Source: an uncultured Bacteroidales bacterium
Lineage (GTDB): Bacteria > Bacteroidota > Bacteroidia > Bacteroidales > Paludibacteraceae
Assembly (NCBI GenBank): GCA_937915765.1
Contig: CALGHE010000155.1
Location: 1-15,078, forward strand
DNA length: 15,078 nt
Direction: 5' to 3'
Each line of letters opens with the position of its first letter. Position 1 is the first letter of the stretch. The position numbers and the translations under genes were made by a program. This document shows, piece after piece, positions 6,741-15,078 of this stretch. Below the pieces are notes generated by a model. It saw only the letters and a list, made by a program, of their open reading frames with translations, did not search any database and was not told the DNA's origin.

Positions 6741-7107
6741 ATATATAGGATAATGTTTGGTTGATAATAGACAGCGAAAGTAGTAAAAAAATCTTTAGGG
6801 CGTAACATTTCAAAAAAAGTTTTTCGTAAAGCCGAAAATAATTGCATTTAATTGTGCTTTTTTAATTAAAATTTTATAAGTTTACAAAAAATAAATAAGG
6901 ACAACGTACATAAGTGAGGTCGAGATGATTTTGGAAGGCCTTTAGTTTGGTCTGGTTGTATTTGTGAAGAAGCGGTGCCGGCATCGTAACAGAGCAAATA
7001 GAACAGAATAGACAAAAAGGATTCGGAAACGGCCGAAACGGATTTGTGAACATGAAAATCACAAAATGTAATTTATGGAAGTTGCATAAAGACTAAAACT
7101 TACGGTT
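6741..7107. other. divergent intergenic region, 367 bases, no gene seen
   Basis: This separates ispE (leftward) from the Usp gene (rightward), so it must hold promoters for both. The half next to ispE is very AT-rich; the half next to the Usp gene is more mixed. A short inverted repeat, TTCGG/CCGAA, sits around 7022-7037. A frame on the minus strand (6874-7062, 62 codons) has no family signature and I do not call it. No tRNA, riboswitch or strong promoter for the Usp gene could be recognised; TTAGTTTG at 6942-6949 is one base from the -7 consensus but lacks a -33 partner. Confidence 0.5.
6774..6782 (-). promoter_or_regulatory. candidate -7 element for ispE
   Basis: Read on the minus strand, TACTTTCGC matches the Bacteroidota -7 consensus TAnnTTTG with one substitution. 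It would start transcription about 28 bases before the ispE ATG. I do not see a convincing -33 TTG at the right distance, so this is only a candidate. Confidence 0.4.
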
Positions 7108-8229
7108 ATGGAAGATAGATTGGTGACAGTGGCGATTCACACATACGAGAAGGCGCAGATTCTGAAATCGGTGCTGGAGGCAAACGGCGTTGACGCGTCA
7201 ATTCATAATGTCAATCAGATTCTGCCGGTCGTGTCGGCCGGGGTAAGGGTGAGGATTCGCGAAAGCGACTTGCCGAAGGCTTTGGGCATTATAGAGGAGA
7301 TGAACAATGCGCAGGCTGTGCAGGATGCTGTCGCTGAGGAGCTGCAGAAGAAGCCGCACGAGATTCTCGTTCCGGTGGATTTCTCGGACTATTCTCAGCG
7401 AGCTTGTTCTTTTGCGTTCAGCCTGGCTGCCAAAACAAATTCGGAGGTAGTCCTGCTGCACTCTTACATGAACTTCGGTGCTTCCGCTTCAATCGGAGGA
7501 GTTATTAGTTATGAAAGGACAATTGACGAAGAGACTCGCAAGGCTAATTACGAAAGGGCTGAAAAAGAGATGTTTGAATTTGAACGTCAGTTGAATGACT
7601 TGATTGAGATGGAGGATTTGCCAAAGGTTAAGTTCTCTGCGAAAATAAGGGAGGGAATCCCCGAAGAGGAGATTCTTCACTATGTGAAGAGGCATTCGCC
7701 TATGATGATTGTGATGGGCACGAGAGGCAAGAGCCAGAAGGATATGGAACTGATCGGCAGCGTGACGGCCGAGATTGTGGAGAGGGCGTGGGTGCCGGTG
7801 TTCGCTATCCCGGAAAATACCGTCATAAAGAGTTTTGACGAGATAAGGAGCATTGCGTGCGTGACGAATTTTGAAGACAAGGACCTGATAGCTTTCGACA
7901 AGATGATGTCTATACTGAAGCCTTTTAAATTCAAGGTGCATTTTGTGCATTTCAGCCAGGGGAACAGCGCGAATCTATGGTCCGAAATCAAGCTTAGCGG
8001 AATCCGCTCTTATTTTGCAAAATATTATCCGGAACTTGAGTTTGAATATAATATGCTGAAAGGCAATGACTTGCTTTCTGTGCTTGATGATTTTATTCAG
8101 GAGAATTCTATAGACGTTGTCTCTATGAACACTCATAAGCGAAATATCTTCGCCCGTCTGTTTAACCATAGTATCGCAAGGAAGATGGTTTTCCATACAG
8201 ACACGGCAATGTTTGTGTTCCATTCGTAA
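7108..8229 (+). CDS. DUF2007-tandem universal stress protein fusion
   Basis: This encodes 373 residues in three parts. Residues about 3-70 (LVTVAIHTYEKAQILKSVLE, then a beta strand VRVRIRESDL) resemble the DUF2007 putative signal-transducing domain. Residues about 83-236 are a UspA domain beginning HEILVPVDFSDYSQRA and containing the nucleotide-binding pattern GTRGKSQKDMELIGSVT (204-220). Residues about 244-373 are a second, diverged Usp domain ending NHSIARKMVFHTDTAMFVF. In it the glycine-rich loop is replaced by NTHKRNIFARLFN, so it has probably lost ATP binding. The family handles stress or starvation signalling in the cytoplasm; no specific role can be given. The start is ATG 7108. It is the first gene of a long plus-strand run, with a 63-78 base gap to the transglycosylase. 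Confidence 0.85.
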   Translation: MEDRLVTVAIHTYEKAQILKSVLEANGVDASIHNVNQILPVVSAGVRVRIRESDLPKALGIIEEMNNAQAVQDAVAEELQKKPHEILVPVDFSDYSQRACSFAFSLAAKTNSEVVLLHSYMNFGASASIGGVISYERTIDEETRKANYERAEKEMFEFERQLNDLIEMEDLPKVKFSAKIREGIPEEEILHYVKRHSPMMIVMGTRGKSQKDMELIGSVTAEIVERAWVPVFAIPENTVIKSFDEIRSIACVTNFEDKDLIAFDKMMSILKPFKFKVHFVHFSQGNSANLWSEIKLSGIRSYFAKYYPELEFEYNMLKGNDLLSVLDDFIQENSIDVVSMNTHKRNIFARLFNHSIARKMVFHTDTAMFVFHS

Positions 8230-8307
8230 GTGTGATGATGTTTTTTTTGAGGCGTGCGGAGTTCTTTCCTTGTTGCGTTTTATTTTTTTATAATGCTTAA
8301 ATTGAAG

Positions 8308-9294
8308 ATGAAAAAGTTTTTATTGCTGATTGTGTCTGTGGTTTCCGTTGGGGCGCTTGGCTTCAATGGTTATTCGGTGATGCAGGATAGTGTGAATGGT
8401 GACGAAGAGATTAGGAAAGTGGAGGCCGCGGCAGGACAGGCGTCTGTGAGGTACGACGCTCCGCCTATTCCGGACAAGGTCTATTTTTGCGGAGAGGCTG
8501 TTGATTTGAAAAACTATTATTTGAGGGAACGTTTTGACCGTGAGCTGCTCAGCTTTTCCTACTGGCATTCGCAGGTGTTCCTCATAATTAAGAGGGCCAA
8601 CAGATATTTCCCTGTGATAGAGCCTATTCTTGAGCGAGAGGGTGTGCCGGACGACATGAAGTATCTTGCCGTGATAGAGAGCAATCTGGACCAGCGGTCT
8701 GTGTCGCCTGCCAAGGCTGCTGGCATGTGGCAGATTATGCCGGAAACGGCAAAGGAACATGGGCTTATTGTGGCCGACGATGTGGACGAACGCTATAATC
8801 TGGAGAAGGCAACTGTTGCGGCTTGCGATTATCTGAAGAAGACCTACGCTCTGACTAACGACTGGGCTGCGGCTGCCGCTTCGTACAACACCGGAAGGGC
8901 GAGGGTGGTGCGCCAGATGGAGACGCAGCAGACAAACTGCTACTATGATATGCTATTCAGCGAAGAGACTAACAGATACGTGTTCCGTATAATACTTGCA
9001 AAATACGTGCTTGAGAATCCGAGGGCTTTCGGTTTTTATCTTGACAAGGAAGACCTGTATTATCCAGTGGAATGCAATACTGTCATGGTGGATTCTACGA
9101 TAAATAATCTTACGGATTTTGCAAAAGGGTATGGCGTTTCGTATCAGTTGCTCAAGGATTCTAATCCTTGGCTTAGGTCTAATAAACTGCTTAATAGGAA
9201 AAATGACACTTTTTACATAAAGATGCCTAAGGTGGACGCTCTCTGGGTTGAACCGAGCGATATTGATGTGCATTATGAAAAGTGGATTAAATAA
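8308..9294 (+). CDS. MltD-like lytic transglycosylase with a LysM-like tail
   Basis: This cleaves the MurNAc-GlcNAc bond of peptidoglycan, forming anhydro ends. From ATG 8308 it has 328 residues and starts MKKFLLLIVSVVSVGALGF, an export signal; ATG 8293 is an alternative start five codons earlier. The SLT domain spans about 100-215. It has the catalytic Glu124 in AVIESNLD, then SPAKAAGMWQIMP (133-145), and AAASYNTGRARV (189-200), the three signature blocks of this fold. Residues about 260-307 (STINNLTDFAKGYGVS through TFYIKMP) resemble one LysM peptidoglycan-binding repeat. It is shorter than E. coli MltD, which has two or more LysM repeats. It acts in the periplasm, probably in wall turnover. 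The DUF2461 gene follows after 11 bases, suggesting one transcript. Confidence 0.9.
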   Translation: MKKFLLLIVSVVSVGALGFNGYSVMQDSVNGDEEIRKVEAAAGQASVRYDAPPIPDKVYFCGEAVDLKNYYLRERFDRELLSFSYWHSQVFLIIKRANRYFPVIEPILEREGVPDDMKYLAVIESNLDQRSVSPAKAAGMWQIMPETAKEHGLIVADDVDERYNLEKATVAACDYLKKTYALTNDWAAAAASYNTGRARVVRQMETQQTNCYYDMLFSEETNRYVFRIILAKYVLENPRAFGFYLDKEDLYYPVECNTVMVDSTINNLTDFAKGYGVSYQLLKDSNPWLRSNKLLNRKNDTFYIKMPKVDALWVEPSDIDVHYEKWIK

Positions 9295-9305
9295 TATGAT
9301 TAGGT

Positions 9306-9983
9306 ATGTGGACGGAGAACATCAATATGATTCTGAACTTTTTGCGTGAATTGCGTAAAAACAATAACCGTGTGTACTTTAATGAGAACAAAGACGCTTA
9401 TCTTGCCGCGAAAAAGGCTTTTGAGGAGATTGTCGGCGGTCTGATTAACGAGGTGCTCGTGTTTGACAGCGGCGTGAAGTATCTTGCTCCGCAGGACTGC
9501 ATTTTCAGAATTTACAGAGATGTGCGTTTCTCGCCTAATAAACAGCCTTACAAGACTCATTTCGGGGCTTACATAGCTCCGCGCGGAGGCCGCAAGAGCG
9601 TGCTGGGCGGGTATTACATACATCTGGAGCCGGATAATTGCTTGCTGGGCGGCGGTATATATTGTACAGATTCGCCTATGCTGAAGAGACTGAGGCAGGG
9701 TATATTTGACAGCTACGGCGAACTGATGAGCATTGTGAACGCTCCTGACTTTAAGAAGAAACTGAAGGTTGTCTCTTCTGATTCTCTTAAGAAAGTGCCG
9801 AACGGATTCCCTAAGGACTTTGAAGGCGCGGAGTGGCTGAAGTATAAGAATTATCAGCTGTGGCATCCGATGACAGACGATGAAATGGCTGGTCGGCAGG
9901 CGCAAGAACGTATCGTTGACGTGTTCAGGGCAATGAAGCCTTTTAACGAATATTTTAACTCTATTTTAACAGAAAATTGCTAA
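9306..9983 (+). CDS. DUF2461 family protein
   Basis: This encodes 225 residues of the DUF2461 (TIGR02453) family, whose members are about 210-230 residues and have no established activity. Family features are FLRELRKNNNRVYFNENK (12-29), RIYRDVRFSPNKQPYKTHFG (68-87), and GGYYIHLEPDNCLLGGGIY (101-119). The start ATG 9306 places seven residues before MILNFL; an internal ATG at 9327 would also leave the domain intact. There is no signal peptide, so it is cytoplasmic. It sits 11 bases after the transglycosylase and four bases before the YhcH gene, so the three are probably translated from one message. Confidence 0.9.
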   Translation: MWTENINMILNFLRELRKNNNRVYFNENKDAYLAAKKAFEEIVGGLINEVLVFDSGVKYLAPQDCIFRIYRDVRFSPNKQPYKTHFGAYIAPRGGRKSVLGGYYIHLEPDNCLLGGGIYCTDSPMLKRLRQGIFDSYGELMSIVNAPDFKKKLKVVSSDSLKKVPNGFPKDFEGAEWLKYKNYQLWHPMTDDEMAGRQAQERIVDVFRAMKPFNEYFNSILTENC

Positions 9984-9987
9984 TTGT

Positions 9988-10437
9988 ATGGTTTTTGATT
10001 CGCTGGATAATTTGGAACAGTACGCCTCTCTGCATAAAAGTTTCGGAAAGGTGTTTGACTATATAAAGAGTTTGGATTTCTCTTCGCTCGAAGTTGGGAG
10101 GATAGAGTCTGAAGACGGCTCGTTCTATATTAATGTGGACGAGGCGGAGCTTAGAACTATAGACAAGGCGCACCCGGAAGCGCATGACAGGTATATCGAT
10201 ATACAGATACCGCTGTCTGGCAGTGAGTATGTTGCTTGCATGAACCGTTCTCAGTGCAAAAATTTGATTGAGGCTAATCCGCAGAATGACATATCGTTTT
10301 ACGGTGATTTGCCTCATACGTATGTGGCTCTTAAGGAGGGGTATTTTGTTATCTTGTTTCCGCAAGATGCCCATGCTCCGCTTGTTGGAACCAAAGGACG
10401 TGTGAAAAAGATGGTTGTGAAAGTGCTGATAGACTGA
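9988..10437 (+). CDS. YhcH/YjgK/YiaL family protein
   Basis: This encodes 149 residues of a small cupin-like beta-barrel family (DUF386) that includes E. coli YhcH, YiaL and EbgC. Motifs are HPEAHDRYIDIQ (62-73) and FPQDAHAPLV (124-133), whose His and Glu side chains (His62, Glu64, His66, His129) form the presumed metal site. Members are linked to sugar acid and sialic acid use, or act as accessory subunits of sugar enzymes, but often with unproven chemistry. No sialic-acid or ebg genes occur here. It starts four bases after the DUF2461 stop, so translational coupling is likely. The 81-base gap to glgB shows no terminator. Confidence 0.92.
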   Translation: MVFDSLDNLEQYASLHKSFGKVFDYIKSLDFSSLEVGRIESEDGSFYINVDEAELRTIDKAHPEAHDRYIDIQIPLSGSEYVACMNRSQCKNLIEANPQNDISFYGDLPHTYVALKEGYFVILFPQDAHAPLVGTKGRVKKMVVKVLID

Positions 10438-10518
10438 CTTCCGTCTGTTTTGTGTTAATTAATAGTTTTTTAATCGTGATTTGCGGTTGTCGCTGCAGGT
10501 CTCTAATTTTAAAAAAGT

Positions 10519-12534
10519 ATGGAATTGCTTAAGATAGTGAAGAATGACCCGTATTTGAAGCCTTATGAAGAGGCTATTTTAGGTCGATACAAATATTATA
10601 AGAAGAGAGAAGCCGATTTGGCAAAAGGCTCTCAGACATTGTCGGACTTTGCGTCTGGCTATCTCTATTTCGGACTTCACAAGGAGGCTAAGAAATGGAT
10701 TTTCCGCGAATGGGCACCCAACGCTACGGATATTTATCTTGTCGGAACTTTCAATGACTGGAAAGAGACCCCGGAGTATAAACTGACGAAGGGCAAGAAC
10801 GGTGTGTGGCAGATTGAATTGCCGGAAAAGGCTTTGAAGCATGAGGACTTGTTTAAACTGAAGGTTTATTGGAAAGGCGGCTGCGGAGAGAGAATTCCGG
10901 CTTGGGCAAGACGCGTGGTGCAGGATGATGAGACTAAGATTTTCTCAGCTCAGGTGTGGGCGCCTAAGTCGCCGTATAAATTTAAGGTGAAGAAGTTTAA
11001 GCCTAATGTGTCTCCTTTGCTTATCTATGAATGTCACATCGGTATGGCTGGCGAGGAGGAAAAGGTTTCGTCTTACAGGGAGTTTAGGGAAAAGATGCTT
11101 CCGAGAATAGTGGCTGACGGCTATAATTGCGTGCAGATTATGGCTATTCAGGAACATCCGTATTATGGTTCGTTCGGTTATCATGTGTCGAGTTTCTTCG
11201 CCGCTTCTTCCCGCTTCGGAACGCCTGACGAGTTGAAGGAGCTTATTGATGAGGCTCACTCTATGGGGCTGGCTGTCATCATGGATTTGGTGCATTCGCA
11301 TGCTGTGAAGAACGAGGTGGAAGGCCTGGGCCTTTTTGACGGCACTCCGTACCAGTATTTTCATGAAGGCGGGCGAAGGGAGCATAGGCAGTGGGATTCG
11401 CTGTGCTTTGATTACGGAAAGAACGAGGTGCTGCACTTCTTGCTGTCTAATTGCAAGTACTGGCTGGAAGAGTTTAAGTTTGACGGCTTCAGATTTGACG
11501 GCGTGACCTCTATGATTTTCCGTGACCATGGAATGGGCAGTGTCTTTGGCGATTACGGAAATTACTATAATCTGAATCAGGATGGAGACGCAATCTGTTA
11601 TCTGACTTTGGCTAACCAGCTTATTCATGAGGTGAACCCTAAGGCTATTACTATTGCGGAAGAGGTGAGCGGCATGCCGGGCATTGCTGCTAAGATTGAC
11701 GACGGCGGAATCGGATTTGACTACCGTCTGGCTATGGGTATCCCTGATTTCTGGATAAAGACGATAAAAGAGTGCCGCGACGAGGATTGGAAGCCTGGAC
11801 ATATACTGTGGACGCTGACAAATCGCCGTGCCGACGAAAAGACTATCAACTACGCTGAAAGCCATGACCAGGCGCTTGTTGGCGACAAGACGTTGATTTT
11901 CCATCTTGCTGATTCTGATATGTACTGGCACATGTCGCGCCTTTTCGATTCCACTTACATGATGGACCGCGCTATTGCTCTGCATAAGATGATCAGGCTG
12001 ATTACAGTCGCGTCTATGAATGGCGGTTATCTGAATTTCATGGGTAATGAGTTCGGCCACCCTGAGTGGATTGACTTCCCCCGCGAAGGCAATGGCTGGT
12101 CTTACAAATATGCAAGGAGACAATGGAGCTTGGTGGACGATGAGAACTTGAAATATCAGTATCTCGGCGATTTTGACAAGGCGATGCTCGATGTCGTGAA
12201 GTCCGAACGCAAGTTCAACGACTCTTATGTTGTTGTGCTTTGGGACAAGTCTGACGACCAAGTCCTTGCGTTCCGTCGTAAGAATCTTGTGTTTGTGTTT
12301 AACTTTCATCCGTATAACTCTTATACTGATTACGGCATTCTCACAGAAGCTGGAAAGTATGAGATGGTTCTGAACTCGGACGACACTCGTTTCGGCGGGT
12401 TTGGCTTTGTGGACTCTTCTCAAGACCATTTCACGGTGCCGGAGGTTCCTGGTAGGGGAGATGGCAAGGAGTGGCTGAAACTTTATCTGCCGTCTCGTTC
12501 GGCATTCGTTCTTAGATTGAGCGATGATGTCTAA
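10519..12534 (+). CDS. glgB: 1,4-alpha-glucan branching enzyme
   Basis: This transfers alpha-1,4 chains to alpha-1,6 positions to branch glycogen. The 671 residues resemble the eukaryotic (GBE1-like) form used by Bacteroidota more than the E. coli type. Residues about 55-150 are a CBM48 domain (REWAPNATDIYLVGTFNDW, 63-81). The GH13 barrel follows with conserved regions I DLVHSH (256-261), II GFRFDGVTSM (323-332) with nucleophile Asp327, III TIAEEVSG (378-385) with acid/base Glu381, and IV AESHDQ (446-451) with Asp450. All three catalytic residues are present. A C-terminal beta domain runs from about 575. The start is ATG 10519. It ends the plus-strand run before a strong terminator. No other glycogen genes are in the window. 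Confidence 0.96.
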   Translation: MELLKIVKNDPYLKPYEEAILGRYKYYKKREADLAKGSQTLSDFASGYLYFGLHKEAKKWIFREWAPNATDIYLVGTFNDWKETPEYKLTKGKNGVWQIELPEKALKHEDLFKLKVYWKGGCGERIPAWARRVVQDDETKIFSAQVWAPKSPYKFKVKKFKPNVSPLLIYECHIGMAGEEEKVSSYREFREKMLPRIVADGYNCVQIMAIQEHPYYGSFGYHVSSFFAASSRFGTPDELKELIDEAHSMGLAVIMDLVHSHAVKNEVEGLGLFDGTPYQYFHEGGRREHRQWDSLCFDYGKNEVLHFLLSNCKYWLEEFKFDGFRFDGVTSMIFRDHGMGSVFGDYGNYYNLNQDGDAICYLTLANQLIHEVNPKAITIAEEVSGMPGIAAKIDDGGIGFDYRLAMGIPDFWIKTIKECRDEDWKPGHILWTLTNRRADEKTINYAESHDQALVGDKTLIFHLADSDMYWHMSRLFDSTYMMDRAIALHKMIRLITVASMNGGYLNFMGNEFGHPEWIDFPREGNGWSYKYARRQWSLVDDENLKYQYLGDFDKAMLDVVKSERKFNDSYVVVLWDKSDDQVLAFRRKNLVFVFNFHPYNSYTDYGILTEAGKYEMVLNSDDTRFGGFGFVDSSQDHFTVPEVPGRGDGKEWLKLYLPSRSAFVLRLSDDV

Positions 12535-12560
12535 TTAGGTCGAAATAAAAATTGTATAAA

Positions 12561-12597
12561 GGCGAAGGTTTTTCAAATGAGAACTTTCGCCTTTTTT
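12561..12597 (+). terminator. intrinsic terminator after glgB
   Basis: GGCGAAGGTTTTT (12561-12573) pairs with GAGAACTTTCGCC (12579-12591 region) over about 13 positions, three of them G-U, around a short loop. Six Ts follow at 12592-12597. It lies 26 bases after the glgB stop and is the clearest terminator in the window. Confidence 0.9.
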
Positions 12598-12648
12598 ATT
12601 CTGTGTAGTTGTTTTTCTTGCTGACGAGATGCGCATTTGGGCTGTTTT

Positions 12649-12672
12649 AAGGCGATTTAAGAGCCTTTTTTT
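12649..12672 (+). terminator. second, weaker terminator-like hairpin upstream of gyrA
   Basis: AAGGC (12649-12653) pairs with GCCTT (12663-12667) around a nine-base loop, running into seven Ts (12666-12672). It may be a back-up for the glgB terminator. The stem is only five pairs, so it could be fortuitous. Confidence 0.4.
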
Positions 12673-12691
12673 ATTTGCTTGTTGATTTTAA

Positions 12692-12724
12692 TTGTACTAA
12701 AAATTGCAGGATTCGCAAAATTTG
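12692..12724 (+). promoter_or_regulatory. candidate gyrA promoter
   Basis: AAAATTTG at 12717-12724 is one base from TAnnTTTG, and a TTG at 12692-12694 lies 22 bases upstream, slightly wider than usual. Transcription would start near 12728, giving a leader of about 30 bases to the gyrA ATG. The -7 element overlaps the small palindrome GCAAAATTTGC (12715-12725), which could be an operator or chance. Confidence 0.35.
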
Positions 12725-12760
12725 CCTATTTTAGTGCGTTTTTTTGAAAGAACGTGAAAA

Positions 12761-15078
12761 ATGATAGATCAGGACAGAATAATTAAGATAAACATCGAGG
12801 AGGAGATGCGCTCGTCTTACATAGACTATTCAATGTCTGTAATTGTGTCGAGAGCATTGCCTGATGTTAGGGACGGTTTTAAGCCGGTTCACAGAAGAGT
12901 GTTGTTTGGTATGAACGAGCTCGGAGTCTCTTCCAACAAGCCAACTAAGAAGTCGGCGCGTATTGTTGGGGAGGTGTTAGGTAAGTATCACCCGCACGGA
13001 GACTCTTCCGTTTACTTCACAATGGTGCGTTTGGCTCAGGAGTGGACTATGCGATATCCGCTTGTTGACGGGCAAGGTAACTTCGGCTCTATTGACGGCG
13101 ACAGCCCTGCGGCTATGCGTTACACCGAGGCGAGGCTGAAGCGTATTGCTGAAGATGTTCTTATCGATTTGGATAAGGAGACTGTTGATTTCCAAAATAA
13201 CTTTGACGACACATTGCAGGAACCTACTGTGCTGCCTACACGAGTGCCTAACTTGCTCGTGAATGGAGCGTCTGGTATCGCTGTGGGTATGGCTACCAAT
13301 ATGCCGCCGCATAACCTGTCTGACACTATCGACGCGATTGTCGCGTTTATTGACAATAACGATATTTCGATGGATGACCTTATCAAGGAGATCAAGGCTC
13401 CAGACTTCCCTACTGGAGGGTATATTTATGGTTATTCCGGAGTTAAGGAGGCTTACGAGACGGGTCGCGGACGTGTGGTTATTCGTTCTAAGGTTGAGAT
13501 TGAGAACGAGGGCGGAAGAGACAAGATTATAGTTCGCGAAATCCCTTATCAGGTAAACAAGGCGGAGCTTATCAAGGCTATCGCCGATATGGCGGAAGAT
13601 AAGAAAATCGAAGGTATAGCAAATATTAACGACGAGTCTGACCGCGAGGGTATGCGTATCGTTATTGATGTGAAGCGTGACGCCAACTCTAACGTGGTTC
13701 TTAATAAGTTGTATAAATATAGCGCTTTGCAGTCATCTTTCAGCGTGAACAATATTGCGCTTGTGAAGGGGCGTCCAAGGTTGCTTAACTTGCGCGAGCT
13801 TATATTCTATTTTGTTGAGCACAGGCAGGATGTGGTTGTGCACCGCACCCGCTACGAGCTTCGCAAGGCGGAGGAACGCGCTCACATCTTGGAGGGCTTG
13901 ATTATTGCCTGTGACAATATTGACGAGGTGGTTCAGATTATACGCTCTTCTAGAACTACGGACGAGTCTATAAAGCGTCTGATGGAACGTTTTGAGCTGT
14001 CTGAAATTCAGGCTAGAGCTATTGTGGAAATGCGCCTGCGCCAGCTGACTGGTCTCGCGATTGAGGAGCTTCGTGCTGAGTATGAAGAGCTGATGAAGAA
14101 GATTGACTACTACAAGCAGGTGCTTGCAAGTGTTGATTTGCAGATGAGCATCGTTAAGGCTGAGCTTCTTGAAATAAAGGAAAAGTACGGAGACGCTCGT
14201 CGTTCCGAAATTGTTTACTCTTCCGAAGAGTTTAATCCTGAAGATTTTTATGCGGATGATGAAATGGTAATAACTATTTCGCATCTTGGATACATAAAGC
14301 GCACTCCGCTTACTGAATTTAAGTCTCAGAACCGGGGCGGTGTAGGCTCTAAGGGCAGCAATGCGCGTGACGAGGATTTCATTGAGTACATATATCCTGC
14401 GTCTATGCATAACACAATGATGTTCTTCACGCAGAAGGGCAAGTGTTTCTGGATGAAGGTTTATGAAATTCCGGAAGGCGCTAAGAACGCTAAGGGCAGG
14501 GCTATCCAGAATATGCTTAACATAGATAATGACGATCGTATTAACGCGTTTATAAAGGTCAAGTCTTTGAACGACGCTGAGTTTAACAAATCTCATAGCT
14601 TGTTGTTCTGCACTAAGCGGGGTGTGGTTAAGAAGACTTCGCTTGAGGCTTACTCTCGTCCGCGCGCAAACGGTGTGAACGCCATCACTATACGTGAGGA
14701 CGACGCTGTAATCGAGGTTTGTCTTACTAACGGAAACAGCGAGGTGCTTCTTGCTAATAAGAACGGTAGGGCTATCAGGTTTAACGAGTCTAAGGTGCGC
14801 GAAATGGGACGTACGGCAACTGGTGTGCGCGGCATGACTCTTGACGAGGGCGATGACGAGGTTATAGGCATGATAACTGTTAATGACCCGGAAAAGGAGA
14901 CTGTTATGGTGGTTTCTGAACAGGGTTACGGAAAACGTTCTGATATTGAGGACTATCGTGTTACCAATCGTGGCGGAAAGGGTGTCAAAACTATTAATGT
15001 GACTGATAAGACCGGCAAGCTTGTTGCTCTTAAATGCGTGACAGATGAAAATGACTTGATGATTATAAACAAGTCTGG
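12761..15078 (+). CDS. gyrA: DNA gyrase subunit A (partial, runs off the window)
   Basis: The frame is open from ATG 12761 to the window edge, 772 codons without a stop. GyrA breaks and reseals DNA in the A2B2 gyrase, which introduces negative supercoils. The N-terminus MIDQDRIIKINIEEEMRSSY is typical of Bacteroidota GyrA. The winged-helix block HPHGDSSVYF (77-86) is the quinolone-resistance region, and AAMRYTEARL (117-126) holds the active-site Tyr121. The coiled-coil and tower region spans roughly 330-490. The C-terminal beta-pinwheel begins near 505, with the GyrA-box-like QNRGGVG at 523-529 and further blades, including NRGGKGVKT close to the end. That box and the start favour GyrA over ParC. 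Ser82 (E. coli Ser83) is wild type; position 86 (E. coli Asp87) is Phe. The missing end should be the last blade and the acidic tail. Confidence 0.95.
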   Translation, partial: MIDQDRIIKINIEEEMRSSYIDYSMSVIVSRALPDVRDGFKPVHRRVLFGMNELGVSSNKPTKKSARIVGEVLGKYHPHGDSSVYFTMVRLAQEWTMRYPLVDGQGNFGSIDGDSPAAMRYTEARLKRIAEDVLIDLDKETVDFQNNFDDTLQEPTVLPTRVPNLLVNGASGIAVGMATNMPPHNLSDTIDAIVAFIDNNDISMDDLIKEIKAPDFPTGGYIYGYSGVKEAYETGRGRVVIRSKVEIENEGGRDKIIVREIPYQVNKAELIKAIADMAEDKKIEGIANINDESDREGMRIVIDVKRDANSNVVLNKLYKYSALQSSFSVNNIALVKGRPRLLNLRELIFYFVEHRQDVVVHRTRYELRKAEERAHILEGLIIACDNIDEVVQIIRSSRTTDESIKRLMERFELSEIQARAIVEMRLRQLTGLAIEELRAEYEELMKKIDYYKQVLASVDLQMSIVKAELLEIKEKYGDARRSEIVYSSEEFNPEDFYADDEMVITISHLGYIKRTPLTEFKSQNRGGVGSKGSNARDEDFIEYIYPASMHNTMMFFTQKGKCFWMKVYEIPEGAKNAKGRAIQNMLNIDNDDRINAFIKVKSLNDAEFNKSHSLLFCTKRGVVKKTSLEAYSRPRANGVNAITIREDDAVIEVCLTNGNSEVLLANKNGRAIRFNESKVREMGRTATGVRGMTLDEGDDEVIGMITVNDPEKETVMVVSEQGYGKRSDIEDYRVTNRGGKGVKTINVTDKTGKLVALKCVTDENDLMIINKS

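Noticed and set aside
6874..7062. Possible remnant of a second EFR1-type gene: the minus strand encodes SVTMP as in the EFR1 protein, with 14 of 15 matching bases (GGCATCGTrACAGAG)
   Set aside because: The similarity stops at the edges of the motif. A match of this length is expected about by chance in a window this size.
10945..12429. A 494-codon open frame antisense to glgB
   Set aside because: Low-complexity basic composition and no motifs; all conserved GH13 regions lie on the plus strand.
13733..14596. A 287-codon open frame antisense to gyrA
   Set aside because: gyrA is intact on the plus strand through this region, and the antisense frame has no recognisable domain.

Overview
The window looks like the chromosome of a member of the Bacteroidota, most likely the Bacteroidales. 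The evidence is indirect. The GlgB is the eukaryote-like short type. The gyrase A protein has the family's usual N-terminus. There is an EFR1-type flavodoxin/ferredoxin and a DUF2007-Usp fusion. The clearest promoter fits the Bacteroidota consensus (TTG, then TAnnTTTG), and starts lack strong Shine-Dalgarno sequences. There are no signs of phage, insertion sequences, CRISPR or RNA genes other than a riboswitch. Most of the window is ordinary core genome.

Layout. Bases 1-761 hold the tail of an unidentified gene and an AT-rich gene for a small exported protein with a calcium-loop-like motif. Bases 909-4919 hold the most interesting unit. A near-consensus promoter fires directly into a cobalamin riboswitch, followed by an apparent terminator and then an ATP-grasp ligase-like gene, metY (O-acetylhomoserine sulfhydrylase) and a SAM-dependent methyltransferase. 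Bases 4927-5070 contain a long inverted repeat between convergent units. Bases 5070-6740 (minus strand) carry ispE and then an EFR1-type flavodoxin/ferredoxin. A 367-base divergent gap follows. Bases 7108-12534 (plus strand) carry a DUF2007-Usp-Usp protein, a lytic transglycosylase, a DUF2461 protein, a YhcH-type protein and glgB, closed by a strong terminator. Bases 12761 to the end carry the first 772 codons of gyrA, which runs off the window.

How the genes may work together. The riboswitch should switch its unit off when B12 is plentiful. MetY assimilates sulfur into homocysteine, and some MetY enzymes can also make methionine directly from methanethiol. One reading is a B12-sparing methionine or thiol branch with an unknown ligase and an unknown methyltransferase. 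That is inference; the sequence shows only the switch and the gene order. The transglycosylase, DUF2461, YhcH and GlgB genes form a closely spaced run but share no obvious pathway.
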